Shown here: positions 21,905-34,130 of the stretch, piece after piece
Layout of the letters: every line of letters begins with the position of its first letter
Position numbering within the stretch: position 1 is the first letter of the stretch
Assembly: GCF_020520425.1 (NCBI RefSeq)
Contig: NC_079489.1
Location: forward strand, 17,198,001-17,262,000
From: Spinacia oleracea
Taxonomy: Eukaryota; Streptophyta; Magnoliopsida; Caryophyllales; Amaranthaceae
DNA length: 64,000 nucleotides
Reading direction: 5' to 3'
Made by a program: the position numbers and the translations under genes
The notes under the pieces: generated by a model
The model's input: only the letters and a program-made list of their open reading frames with translations
Told to the model about the DNA's origin: nothing
The model's database searches: none

Positions 21905-24481
21905 CTAGTTAACCGGCTAAAGGTAATCTTGCAAGACTTGATTTGGCCATGCGTTTTCCCCTAAACGTATTATGGGAGATAATTGTCTACTTGCTCATGA
22001 AATTATGACGTTTCTGAAGAGAAGAACGAAAGGATTGCAGAGAATGGCAGTACTTAAAATAGATATGAACAAGGCATATGATAGGGTAAGTTGGCAGTTC
22101 ATTGGTTGGCTTCTAGATAGCGTGGGATTTCCAGCTAAATGGAGACACTAGGTACTACAATGTATCTCTACAATATCATATTCCATTCTAGTTAATGGCG
22201 AGCCAACTGAAGTGTTCAAGCCAAGATATGGCTTCCGACAAGGGGACCCGTTATCACCGTATCTCTTTATCTTGGTCATGGAAGTCCTTTATAATTAAGA
22301 TGATGATCAAGTTAGAAGAAAAAGGCAAGATTAAAGGAATCAAGATCACCAGAGCATCCCCATCTATAACGCATTTATTTTTTGCAGATGATTCTCTCTT
22401 CTGTTTTAAAGCAGATTCTCGTTGGTGCAGGTATGTTGGAAGCACAATTGACTTATTTTGTAAATTGTCGGCTGAAGCAATCAATTTTGAGAAGTCAAAC
22501 ATTATGTTTAGTCCTAATACGCCACTCCCAATTACAGAAGAATTGAAAGAAATCATTGGCACTCCATGCACGGACAAATTGGGAAGATATTTGGGCTGCA
22601 ATGTAGAAGTTGATAGTCGTTCCTCGCAAGCTTACTCGCAGTTGGTAGAGAAAGTGCAACATTTAGGCATACAACAAGGAACTTCTGGTTAAGCAAGCTA
22701 TGCGCCTATATCACAATCCCCGTACACTCCTTTCCGGTGTGTACAAGATAACCTACAATTCCACGTACTCCACTGGAGACAAGGTTGACGGAGAATATTC
22801 ATTACGAGGCCTCTTGGGATTATAGAGGAATGTGAAAGAGTGTAGCTCAAGTTAGAGGAGGATTTAGTAAAGTTCTACATAGTGGGGATACTATTATACG
22901 GAGAGAAAGGTGGACACAGTCGTGGAAAATTCAATACAGGAAAAATGTTATACCTCCGTTTCCACAGAGTTCAGTGAAGTCCCTTTTCAACCAAGGAGAT
23001 ATAACATGGAATTCCATGTTGGTTTGGAGTATGGAGTATGTTTAAAATAAATCCAGCTTATGAAATTCTTAGCACTCACATAGATGAGGAAGACAAACAA
23101 GATCAATACCATTGGACTGACAACCCGTCTGCACGGCTCACTGTTAAAGCTGTTTATGCTTCCTTAGTTGGGGATCAAGGAATCAGTGGAAATGCAGCGG
23201 TAGAAGCAAAATTCGAGAAAGAATGAAGCATAAAGGAATTAAGGAATTAAGGTTAATGGAAAGCAGGAAACTGAAGAACACATCTTTAGAAACTGTTGCA
23301 TTATATTGCCCGACATGTTTGGCAGGTAAGCACTTTGGGAATCAGAATACAAGAGAACTGGTCTCTTAGTTGCAAGCAGTGGATTTTAAACTGCACGTTG
23401 GTTATCTTACATGTGGAGGGAGGATGGTCTGGATAGTAGTAGAGCAATAGAATTCTTGATAATATATATTATGGGCTCTATGGATTCACACAAGTAATTT
23501 AGTATTTAGAGGAGTTCACACACACCCAAATAACATTATGCAAAGTATATTTAATTTGAAACAAATGGCATTTAAAGCCATTAAGGAAAGAAGAAGGCTG
23601 CTAGGAAATGGATGCAACAACACCTTGGCTAGCACAAGATAGCGAGTGCATTAAGGGCAACAGTGTTAATTGTCCTGTAACAATCATAGTGGATGGAGCG
23701 TGGAAGAGAAATAAGAGGACAACAATATAGACGCTGCAAATGCAATTGGTTGGTGCATAGAAACTAATGGAAGTGTTATTGTGGAAGGTTTTACACGGGT
23801 TTTCAGTTGTAGTGACGTAGTGTCCTAGTTACTGAAGCGCTGGCACTGCTGCAAGGGATTAAAGAATTGAAGCAAGGAGAAGAGGTCTCACGGATGTGCT
23901 TATCCTTATAGATTGTGTTAATCTGATTACAGCAATGCGTCAAACACGTACCTAATTGTCCTTTTGAAAAGTGGCATCTGTTTGTAGTGACATAGTTAGG
24001 ATAGCTAGTAGTATGAATACTCCCTCCATCCCTTAATACTTGTACCGGTTTGACCGGTGCGGAGTTTAAGATCGACATTTGAATTGACTTATTAATTTAA
24101 TGGGTATTAGTTGATAGTGGGGTATTTTTTTAATATAGTTAGTGGGTAATGTGTAAGAGGTGGAGAGTGGTGAGTGGGGGTGTTAATTTTTAAATGATTT
24201 TTTCTAGGGAATAGGGGTGTAGGTGGGGTTAGTAAGTAAGTGTAAAAATAATATAATATTGGTATAAAATTCCATTTATATAAGCGGTGCAAGTATTAAG
24301 GGACGACCCGAAAAGGAAAGCGGTGCGAGTATTAAGAGACGGAGGGAGTAATGTTTTTATTGCTAAATGTGATAGAAGTAGGATAACTACAGCTCATGAT
24401 CTTGCCTGTATGGCTAGAAAGAATGGGCGGTAATTTCTTGGTTTCTGTTTGTATCAACTGTTCAAAAATAATAATAATAAT
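21905..24481 (+). mobile_element. 5'-truncated, dead L1-type LINE (RT to RNase H)
   Basis: Translations in shifting plus frames give LINE reverse-transcriptase landmarks in order: VLKIDMNKAYDRVSW (about 22050), [16 protein letters not shown] (about 22230), THLFFADDSLFCFKA (about 22370). Then comes a C-terminal region and an RNase H-like domain with IIVDGAWKRN (about 23690), TEALALLQGIKELK (about 23830) and AHDLACMARKNG near the end. Frameshifts and stops (for example in the first block after KWRH) make it non-functional. It ends in a TAATAATAATAA tail typical of plant L1s. ORF1 and the endonuclease are missing. A MITE is inserted near the 3' end. Confidence 0.85.
24020..24348. mobile_element. 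Stowaway-like MITE, 329 bp, inserted in the LINE
   Basis: The ends CTCCCTCCATCCCTTAATAC and TATTAAGAGACGGAGGGAG are inverted repeats with TA on both sides. An internal near-copy of the right end lies at about 24285-24310. LINE RNase H sequence resumes in frame on the other side, which dates the MITE after the LINE. Confidence 0.85.
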
Positions 24482-26590
24482 GCATAACATAAAACATATT
24501 CATGTGGATCGGATCTTGTTTGTTTCGTCTCATAAGTATTTTAATATTATCAAAAAAAATTATAATTTTTGTTAATGTATAATTAGAGATATAAATGACA
24601 CAAAATGTGCATTGACAAACGTGAAAATAGAAATTGGAACATCATTATGGAATGGAGGGAGTAATTATAAATAAACTACTGATTATAAGAAGAAGAACTT
24701 TTTCATTTTATTTTTAACGAATGAATTCTTTTTATGTGTGTTTTTTGTGGTTGTATTTTCCTTTCTTCCTCACACTTCATTATTAGTCTTCACATTCATA
24801 TATTTACCATTGATGAAAACATAGTTTTTTTTATATGTAATATGATGAAAAAATAGTTAATTATACATGCTACTACGTATATTACACAAAAATTATGCCA
24901 TTAGAGGATCTCCTATGTCTCGAATTTAAACTAAATACTTCGTATATCATAAACCATAAAATCGTAAATGAGAACTGTGACGTTTTGGTCACAAAAAGAA
25001 GTTGATGCTCATATTTTCCACATGCTGTAAAATCTTGCTTTTGCCATTAGAATTTAGATGCACCTGAAATCACTAAAAGATGTTATATTGTCCCGTTCTC
25101 AATGTCATAAAATTCGGCTTACAATCCAGCTTCTTTACGTCACTCCGTGTATTCCACTTTTACGTTTAAAATGGTTGTTTACATCATGTCCATAAAATGT
25201 TCGATAAAATGCTTGAACGAAATGTAGACTCTTAATGACTTTCATGACGTCATTATGCCCACTTAAAGTCGTATTAATATTAAATACAAATGACATTCCC
25301 ATCTCGTAGAATATAAAAAATACCCTTGGTTGCACCTAATAATTTTCACCACCTCGAGTCATTAGCATTATTATGTTCATGTTACTCACCGTGTATCCTT
25401 TATGTAAAATCAAATTTGTCTAATTTATCCCGTCCAAACAAATTATCTACTTCACCATCAAATATGCCGATTGTAATGGATTTCCCAAATATAGAAGAAC
25501 ATGATATTGAGCCCAATTGAACAAAATTCAGAAATAATACTCTAGTGGCTTTAATAACTACTACTTAATAATTAGAAAGATCATGGTAGGAAAACAACAA
25601 ACCTGCAAACGAACTCAATAAACTCCTTAGCTTTAATTTATCTTTTTCAAGAAACGTGTCACAACACTATTATTGTTCGTGAAATAATCTAAATTATCAA
25701 ATTAAAGAAAAAACTAAAAACCTTATTTCAAATCAGAACCATAGCAAAAATTGGTAGATAGCATGAATGTAGAAACAAATTAGAGCGAAAGATATTGCTT
25801 AAAATGGATTAAAAAAAGATAAATATAGGGAAGACAAATTTACCTCAACTAAAATAAAATAAGAGAACCTTTGCACCGATTTTGAACAATTTTAGATTTG
25901 AAGACAAAAATGCACCCAACTTGTAAATTTCTTGGAAAAAAATTATGAACAGAAGATTAAGATTGTTGCAATAGAGGAACCCGAATGAAAATTGGGTGTG
26001 GGTATAAAAACTAATTATATTCATAAACTCCTACCTTTTGAAATTCATCCATTTATAAATTGATTAGTTAATTAATTAATGATTTTAAAGTTACTAAAAA
26101 CCTTTGAATGAAGGAATGAATGAGTTTGAATGAAACCGTATGAATTAACTTTGTCATTGATTTTGAAGGCCGAAGGAAGTTAGAGAGATAATGGAGGTGA
26201 AACATTTTCCATAAATCTTTGTAGCATCATAAAGTTTTTATTATATTTTTATATAAAAAAAAGGAATGGAGGATGCCACATGTCATAAGTGAATTTTAAA
26301 AATAAAAAGAGGAACCAATAGAGGAGATGCCAAATGTCACCAAATCATGAGTGATTTAGGTTTTTAAATACTAGGTATTGAGTGACTCAAAGTTACGGAG
26401 TATTCATTTACAACCAAGTTTTATTCATTTACGTCCAAATTTATTCATTTAAACTCAAATTTTATTAATTTTATACTCAGATATTATTCATTTACTTCAA
26501 CTTTATTTTTTCTCTTTTTTATTTTTATCTTTGCTTACCCATTTATTTACGTAAATGTCATGTGATTTGTATTCATGAAGAATAATTTAT
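24482..26590. other. AT-rich intergenic region with MITE scraps
   Basis: A right-hand MITE end (ATGGAATGGAGGGAGTA near 24650) lacks a matching left end. Around 26400-26500, several short repeats of TTATTCATTTAC are visible. No gene recognised. Confidence 0.5.
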
Positions 26591-26594
26591 AAGG

Positions 26595-26663
26595 GGGGGT
26601 TCTGTTCACCTTTAAAAATTAAGTTTCAGTTCCAATAAGTTCAGATAAGTTCCAATAAGATTC

Positions 26664-26758
<95 letters not shown>

Positions 26759-27316
26759 TAATAATAATAAATAAATAATAATAAAAATAATAATTAAATA
26801 TTTAAATAATTATTCTTATATTATTATTCTTCTTCTTCTTAATATTCTTCTTCTTCTTATTATTATTATTCTTATTCTTATTATTATTAGTGATATATTA
26901 CTATTATGATTATAAATAACCCGGCACGATATTAACCCAAACCGATAAGAACCCAAATTCGGCGAACATTGACCCATTACATTCAAACCCGATTTACCCG
27001 ATCTGACATGAAGATGACCAATATGATTCTCAAATCCGTTTAAACCCAACCCCTTTTAAACTCGTTCCCGTTTAAACCCGTACCCGTTAATACCCAAAAC
27101 CGTTTCAACCCGTTCCCGTTTAATCCTAAACCCGTTAAAATTCGAACTCGTTTCAACCCATACCCGTTGAATCCTAAACCCGTTAAAATCCGAACTCGTT
27201 TCAACTTGTACCCATTAAAACCCGAACACGTTAAAATCCGAACCCGTTTCAACCCATACCCGTAAAAATCAGAAAACGTTATTTATTATTATTTATTATA
27301 TATATATTATTGATTA

Positions 27317-27356
<40 letters not shown>

Positions 27357-27530
27357 AATTATTATTAATTATTAATTATTTTTTATTTTTTATTATTATT
27401 ATTAATTTTTATTATTATGATTTATTTTAATAATAATTTATTATTATTATTATTAAAAGTTTCAATAAGTTCAGATAAGTTCAGATAAGTTCAGATAAAT
27501 TCAGGTCAAATAAGTTGAACATAACGCACC
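26595..27530. repeat. Composite element packed with microsatellites and a CCCGTT minisatellite
   Basis: The outer ends GGGTTCTGTTCACCTTTA and (reverse) CAGGGTGCGTTATGTTCAAC look like degenerate inverted repeats of a GTTCTGTTCA-type MITE. Inside each end, AATAAGTTCAGATAAGTTC occurs in the same orientation. The centre consists of an (AAT)n tract (about 26664-26800), TTC/ATT-rich runs (26816-26893), an AACCCGTTNCCGTTT minisatellite (27040-27262) and an (ATT)n tract (about 27283-27455). Confidence 0.6.
27040..27262. repeat. CCCGTT minisatellite (about 20-bp units)
   Basis: Roughly ten imperfect units of the form AACCCGTTAAAATCCGAACTCGTTTC. The open frame read through it on the minus strand reflects only the repeat period. 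Confidence 0.75.
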
Positions 27531-28453
27531 CTGATTGATCTAAGTCATCATTCAAAAATTATGACTTCTCACAAAATATCAAAAAGCTACAGGGCCTTGA
27601 CCCCCCCCAACACTCAAACACAGCTCTGACGGAGAAATTTCTTCCCAAAGTTTTTTTTTATGGGAAATCATCAATACAAACATATTCGGAATTACCACCG
27701 GTATCCATCCCACCTTGCAATAATTGAGCTACTTTACACATAATGTACATCAAACTCACATTCGATTTGGTATGACAAAATCACTTATCTTGGGCATCTA
27801 TGGTGAACACAAACTCTTAGGTACATCCGTTACACAATATATATTATAAGACAAATTTAAAATTAATAAAAAAATGATAAAAAGTTACCTTGATACTAAC
27901 ACATAGTATAATGTAAAAAGTTATTTATTTTTAGTAAATAATTTTCTTTAATATTATTCTTTCAAAATCACTCATAATGTATAAAGTCATATCACCCTTT
28001 ACCATGTTTATCCATAAAAACTACTTCATAATATAAAAATATTAAAACATATTAAAAGTTACAAAAAAGTTGGATAAAATTACTACAATATACAATAAAT
28101 TAATTGTACACCGGGAGCGTACAAGACCTATTATGAACACGAATCGTCGAGACTATAACTCTACGAGATTATGAGGCGGAGAAAGTTAAAATTACGCAAA
28201 AAAAAAGAAGTTACTTGTTTATCCAACAAAATTAAGTAGGTTCTCACCCGTACCCCTATATTATTGGGTATTGTTTTTAAAAGCTACACATTGTACCCCT
28301 TAATTACATCAATTGAACCAATGATACCCTATGATTCAATAATAACGGATCTATTTCTTTGAAGTTCATCCTAGCACCGGTATGACGGCTTGGAAATACG
28401 CCACCATGACACTCCATTATCATTGTGTGACAATAAAGAGAAGATGATGATGT
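27531..28453. other. AT-rich intergenic region, nothing recognised
   Basis: No open frame with recognisable content and no terminal repeats found. Confidence 0.5.
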
Positions 28454-28470
28454 AACAAACACAATTACTA

Positions 28471-28658
28471 CCAATTGAGGTTGACATGAGTGATTAAGGG
28501 CCTCTTGCTCCTTAACCAAGGTCTCGGGTTTGAGCCTTGGGTATGGAAAAAATCTCAACTGGGAGGGATGTTGCCCATCGAGGTACCCATGCAAACTCCC
28601 TCGGGAAATTAGTCCACTTGCCAAAGGCGGTAAGAACTCCTCGTAGTAGAACCAAAAA
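28471..28658 (+). mobile_element. tRNA-derived SINE, 188 bp, with 17-bp target duplication
   Basis: Flanked by the perfect duplication AACAAACACAATTACTA at 28454-28470 and 28659-28675. Inside, TGACATGAGTGATTAAGGGC resembles a pol III A box and GGTCTCGGGTTTGAGCC a B box, at tRNA-like spacing. An A-rich tail (CCAAAAAAA) precedes the right duplication. The minus-strand open frame across it is a shadow. Confidence 0.82.
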
Positions 28659-28837
28659 AACAAACACAATTACTAAAAGTTAAGTTGACGAAAAGGTTAT
28701 AGTGCAAAAAATAATTGCACCCAAGGGATACCACGAGTAACTTTTCATAACAATGTACTATTTATTTTAACGTATATTATTGAACTTATTTAAGCTTATT
28801 TTATTTGAAAAAAAACTTATTTTATTTGAACATAAAC

Positions 28838-28840
<3 letters not shown>

Positions 28841-28912
<72 letters not shown>
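28841..28912. repeat. (TA)n microsatellite
   Basis: About 72 bp of TA dinucleotides with one interruption near 28877. Confidence 0.95.
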
Positions 28913-28915
<3 letters not shown>

Positions 28916-29542
28916 ATTTTTTTGGTACAAATCTGTATATGTAAACATATGGAACACTTATTTTTCTAAACTATCCAAATTTACTTTATCTGAAATTAGT
29001 CAAACAAATGGAATAAAACAGAGCCAAAAAAAACTCAAAAACACAGGACACACTGTAGAAAAACCCAAATTAAATTAACAAATCAAACTTACGCTCTAAA
29101 TACGAAAAAATGAGAAGGGAAAAGAGGAATTGTGGTGGTGTTAACAGTTGAGATCAGCCATTAAGTGGTGGCAGGAGGTGGCGAATCGTCAAGCGATGGC
29201 AATCGGAGAACCTTCGCGGTGGTTCGCAATAGAGGATTGACATCAAGACGGTGGACCGGTGGTTGTTGTGGTGGCTAGCGTTTTGGCAGTCGGAGAAAGG
29301 CGGACATCTTCCTGCCCCCTGGTAAGATCACAATTTGTTATTTTGTGATCTTAAACACTTCAATGTACTATTTATATAGTTGTTGTGTCCATTTCAACAG
29401 AGTATATGTTAATTTTGTTTAATTAATAGAGCATTTGATTTATGGATGCTTAAATTTCCCAATTTTATTCCAAAATTGATTTATGAAATCAATAAAAGCA
29501 CTCCCAAGTCCCAATTGATGGTTTAGGAAAGTAGCCAATGTT
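28913..29542. other. Intergenic, 3' side of the RLP pseudogene
   Basis: A G-rich stretch with GGTGG motifs at 29130-29320 has no open frame of note. Otherwise AT-rich. Confidence 0.5.
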
Positions 29543-31279
29543 CTAGCAAGAAGAAATCTTCAAGAAACAGTTAATTTCATACATTATAAACAAGTTTATC
29601 CTTGATCTGAGCTTAGCTTCTCTGCCTGTGTTGTTGACTTGTTGCCCGCTTCTTCTCCTTCTTCTCTGCGTTATATTATCTTCCTTACGCAGGGTTTTCA
29701 TGACAACCCTATGAAGATGATTGCAGTACCATTCTCTATATCTCTTGATGTAAATAATAGGCCTTACAAAGATGGTGATCCCTACCTGAAACCCGACTCC
29801 AGCACCCTTGAACATCCCTTCTATCTCGCTCTTTGAACTCCAATCTGATCCCTGTGAAGAGGTTGTTGGATTTGCTCCTGGATTATGTTCTGTCAACGGT
29901 GGGCCGTATAGTCTTTGGTTGCCTTTGTATGAAGATGCGTCGAATAATTTAAGTTGAGAGCCTATTGGGACCTTTCCTGACAGCTTGTTGAAGTATAGGT
30001 TCAAGTAGCTAAGGAAATCCAAGTTTGCAAGCTGTGTAGGTATCTTCCCACTGAAGGCGTTACAGGAGAGATCCAACGATTCAATCTGGTTCAGATTCCC
30101 GAATGATGATGGGATATGGCTGGAGAAGGAATTGTAGCTCTCCATTAAGATTTCCCAACTCTCTTGGTAGCTCTCCATTAAAAGCATTGTTGGAGAAGTC
30201 AATGCTAGTGAAGACTGTTAGGATGTATTGCAGCTCATATGTATTACCTTTGTAGGTGAGTGAAACAGAATTTTGATAGTAAACTCCAGAAAGTTCTATA
30301 ACAGTTTGCACATAGCTTGGTTTTGATAGCACCTTTGTTGTTCCAACCATCATCGATAGACGTCCACTTGACAAGTATTTGTGCTTTTAGTTCACCATTG
30401 AAGCAATTGGAAGCTAGGTCTACTATTTGAAGCCGTGGCCAATTTGAGTGGCTATCTGGGCAGACCATGGTTCCATGGAACTTGTTGGATCTAAGGATGA
30501 GAACTTGCAAGTTGGACAAGTTTTTCAAGTGACAACGAAAGGTGTCATTCAACTGATTATTCTCAAGATCTAATACCTTTAATTCTTTGTAGTTGGCAAG
30601 TGATTGTGGAACCCTTCCTTGCAGAAAATTCTTATTTAAGTCAAGAGTTTGTAAGCTGCAAGCTATTGTGAACTTAGCAGGGATACCACCAAATATATTT
30701 CCTTTCAAATTCAATACACGGGGTCGAGGCATGGAAGCAAAACAATCAGGGATTTTGCCACCCAAATGATTGTGGTTTAGTTCAAGAAGCTTTAGATATG
30801 TGGCGTTGCATAGTATTGTAGGGATGCTCCCAAATAAGTTATTTCTTGAAAACGACATATAGCGAGCCTCTGAGAGATAGTTTCCAATGTCAGGGTCGAT
30901 GGAAGTGACATTATTGGAATGGAGGTCTATTTACTGGGGTAAGTTTGAGATTGTCAAAGGTAGTTCTAGTTCCATTAGGTGGTTGGACGAAAGGTTGAAT
31001 GACTCTGGTGATGCCGCTCAAATCCAGGCCAATGACTCGGCCGTTGGAGTTCTCGCATGTGACACCGCTCCAGTGACAACAGTCTATGCTTTGATTCCAC
31101 CCTTGAAGGTTGTCTGATGCCTCATATTCAAACGTAAGATTGTTTTTCAATTCGAGGAGTAAAAACATCTGATCATCAAGACATTGGCTAGAAACAAAAT
31201 GTGTACAGAGGCAGCTGTATTGCCAAACAAAAAATATGAGAGAAGGCCACGATGAACAAACGAGTGGGATTTTCTTCAT
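29543..31279 (-). pseudogene. LRR receptor-like protein (Ve1/Cf type) pseudogene
   Basis: Starts at 31279 with a signal peptide and a cap domain (LLLELKNNLTFEYEASDNL, then CCHWSGVTCENSNGRVIGLDL), ending in a stop after TPVNRPPFQ. The next recognisable part (about 30900) is already a late LRR, DIGNYLSEARYMSFSRNNLF, so most of the LRRs that usually number more than 20 are deleted. LRRs continue to about 30350, where frameshifts at about 30330 and 30200 break the frame. The last piece (30202-29543) has the final LRRs, the acidic spacer, a weakened transmembrane segment and a basic tail, but no kinase. Intact members of this family sit in the plasma membrane and detect pathogen or apoplastic signals with SOBIR1. 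This copy cannot make such a protein. Confidence 0.85.
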
Positions 31280-32540
31280 TTCAAGGAGGGGCCGAAGATG
31301 GGTTTGGAAAAATTTATTGTATATTTGTATTTCCTTAGTGTGGAACAGGAAGTTTGCTGAGAATTAGCCATGAATTACCGCCCATTACAATTGAAGGGGA
31401 CATGAATATTTGGAGGAATTCTATAAGTATTGACCAACTTCTGATATTTGTTAGTGTTGTCTTAGAATTTTGTGGCATAATCAACTATATACGACATAGC
31501 GGACCCTTCTTTGGGGTTTTTTCTTCTTCTTTAAGTGTAGAAGAAAAATAGGGAGTAATTGGTACTTCTAGCAGACAATGAATGAGTCACCAGTTGCAAG
31601 CACGTAGTTGTATGAAAGATCAAGAGTGTGGAGCAACTTCAGGCCGTGTTTGAAAACAAATCTAAAGTCTTAAGTTCTCTTAATCAGTTTCAGACTTTAA
31701 CACTGTGCCACTCCTTGCAGGTTATTGCAGCTTAACTGCTAAAGTCAAAGCTGTACTGATCTTAAGTTTCTTCTTGTATATATGTGATGATGGGATACAC
31801 CACAAATATATGCAATTGTAGTTTTGGTGGGTCTTATGATTGATTGATTGGTACTTTGAAATCTATATTAAGCCCAAATTTTTTAGCAAAATCAACTAAT
31901 CATCTCCAAGTTGACTTTGAAATTTGTGGGATGAATTTGAAGCTGATCTCTTTGGAAAAATTATGGTTCTCATGGAATGATATAACTTAGACATCTTAAA
32001 ACTAAAAGTAAAATTTGGAGCATCCCATCATTACGAGTTTATGACTGTAAATATCATACTATGTATGTTCTTACGCAATTTTGTGGATGACAATCATGAC
32101 ATGGTTTTGTTCATAACTTTTCTGAATATCCTTGTACCTGGAAAGCATAATAATTTTGGTCCTAGCCCTTCTTTTGTATAAGAACGAATGATTATCTTGC
32201 GAGTGTAAATCTAGTATTCCCTTGTCAAAATAAGATCACAAGTGAATGAAGAACTTCAGTACCTCATACCGGTAAATCTGTCACCCCAAGTAGTAGCTGC
32301 TCCTATTTCACTGGCATTCTTTAACTGTAGTGTTTCAGGTTCGGTTTAGTTGGATATGATTTCATATGAAATTATCGACCTTTGACCTTTGTAGTGATTA
32401 AACATTTATATATTGGTTTCTATAGGAGTTTGGACTCATAGCGACTTGTCTAGAGAATCAGTTTATTGCTTTTCCATGTTTGTGATCCTTCACAAGTTTA
32501 CAGTACTGACATATCAAATTTCCATTTGGTTTTCTATATT
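31280..32540. other. Intergenic between RLP pseudogene and MYB relic
   Basis: No TATA box stands out for the RLP pseudogene. The right part (after about 31750) may be intron or leader sequence of the MYB relic, but no exon is recognisable. Confidence 0.4.
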
Positions 32541-33480
32541 CAGGTGGAACAAGACTTTGATTCCAGCTGAGATAAGTCGTGGAAGTGGAGTGATGAAGAT
32601 AAGTGCTTAAGAGTTACTAGGACATAAAATCTGGCATAGAATTGCCCAGTTTTGTCCCTAGAAGAACCCTTGACATTGTACAGAAAGGTGAAACTTTGGA
32701 TCTTTATTTAATTACTCGTATGATTAAATTAGTTTGACTAATTTCTAAATGCCTTTTCCTTAGCAGATGGGTTTCCGTTCTTGATCCATCGTTGAACCTG
32801 GGTGAATAGACTGAAGAAGATGATTTGAAGTTAAAAGCAGCCATAGCTGAACATGGATACTGCTGCTCCAAAGTTGCTACTTGTGTGTTCTTTTCATACT
32901 TGTGAAAACCATTTCATAATCTCTGTTTCTGAGTTTTCACTTTTCTCACTGGTCATCACCATCTATACCTTGTCATTTGATATCATTTGCATTTAAGTCC
33001 TTAGGGGAGTAGTTCTCTGAGTTTCCTGAGATGAAAACTAGGAACAAAATACTTGCTGATGCAAAACTATCTTAATTGGGAAATTGGAAGCAGTTTAGGG
33101 AATTGAATTTATGAGAGGGTGAGTCATTCATAAATGGTGGGAAGTCGTTGGTGATGGAGCCCATTACGGAATGTTGGATGGTAAATGTAACGAAACATAA
33201 AGGGGTAGTGCTATTATTATTTGTTCACAGATGGTCTCATGGCTCGTACTCACTAAAAGATTGAATGCGATGCTTCATTTTGCCTATGTATGTCTTCAAT
33301 TCTGTGAATTATATTCCTGAATTTTATAAACGATGTTGTTGCTTGAAGGTCACATGATATAAGAGGATTCTCAAGTTTGGAAGCATCACCAATCTGGCCG
33401 ATGTATCTTGTCCTAACTTGGACAAAGACCAGTAGTAAGTACTGTGAGGCCTGGAAGTTGCTTGAGGTAGATGATTAGAC
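32541..33480 (+). pseudogene. Relic of a 4R-MYB (SNAPc4-like) gene
   Basis: Two exon-like pieces are separated by an intron. At 32544-32688 the translation gives RWNKTLIPAEISRG, then, after frame changes, WSDEDKCLR and IWHRIAQFCP. At 32765-32895 it gives VLDPSLNLGE, a stop, then TEEDDLKLKAAIAEHGYCCS and KVATC. These match the way successive MYB repeats read in plant 4R-MYB proteins related to SNAPC4 (W-T-E-E-D, D-LKLK-A-I-AEHGY-C-WSKVA). One expected W is replaced by a stop and another by C. A fainter continuation (TSSKYCEAWKLLEV, about 33430) may be the next repeat end. The relative would be a nuclear DNA-binding factor for snRNA promoters; this copy is not functional. Identity rests on motif reading only. 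Confidence 0.55.
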
Positions 33481-34130
33481 CACTTGATCAATGGCCTCAT
33501 CTTCGATATTTCGAGGCAATAGAAGTTAAAGATCCACTGTATTTAGTCTTTTAATTAATGCCTTCTGTTGCAATGCTGTCATTTATATGTCACTGCCAGT
33601 TTTCTGGGGTTCTGTCACAATTTTAAGATCTTATATTTCCTCTCTTTTTTATTCCATTCTGTTGGCCGTTGTCTGCCATAAAAGGGTGATTTGATTATTT
33701 ATTCATGTAGTCATGACTGCCAATGAAATGTACCTAGTAAATGAAAGAATTCCTCTGAAATTTATGTCTGTTTGATTTCCAGGACATTCAACCTCTTGCA
33801 TAAACTTAAATTGTGGAACATGAACGATTTTACAAAAGGAAACTACAGCAGTTACTTCAATGCACGAAGTTGGTGGTTCTCCTTGACAATGGTGATCGAA
33901 ATTAGTATAATCATCTATTCTTTAGACAGCCAAGATGCGTCCTTGACTCGCTATTTGGATTAAGGAAGGCCAATCCTTTCGTGTACCACTCAATCACTTT
34001 CTCCTGCAATCAGGTATCAGCATATTCATCAGTAATTACAGTACTATAACTTTGATAGTGCAATATAGTGAGTTCATTGACTAGAGGCGTTAGTGGTAGA
34101 AACAACGAAAAATAGTTGATTGGACGTGTT
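33481..34130. other. 3' flank of the receptor kinase gene
   Basis: AT-rich. A 63-codon plus-strand frame at 33772-33963 has no recognisable content and may be MYB-relic sequence. The region probably includes the kinase 3' UTR next to 34130. Confidence 0.4.

Noticed and set aside
26816-27252. Minus-strand open frames through (ATT)n and the CCCGTT minisatellite
   Set aside because: Translations are simple repeats of the microsatellite and minisatellite units.
28304-28669. 121-codon minus-strand open frame
   Set aside because: It mostly covers the antisense strand of the SINE at 28471-28658.
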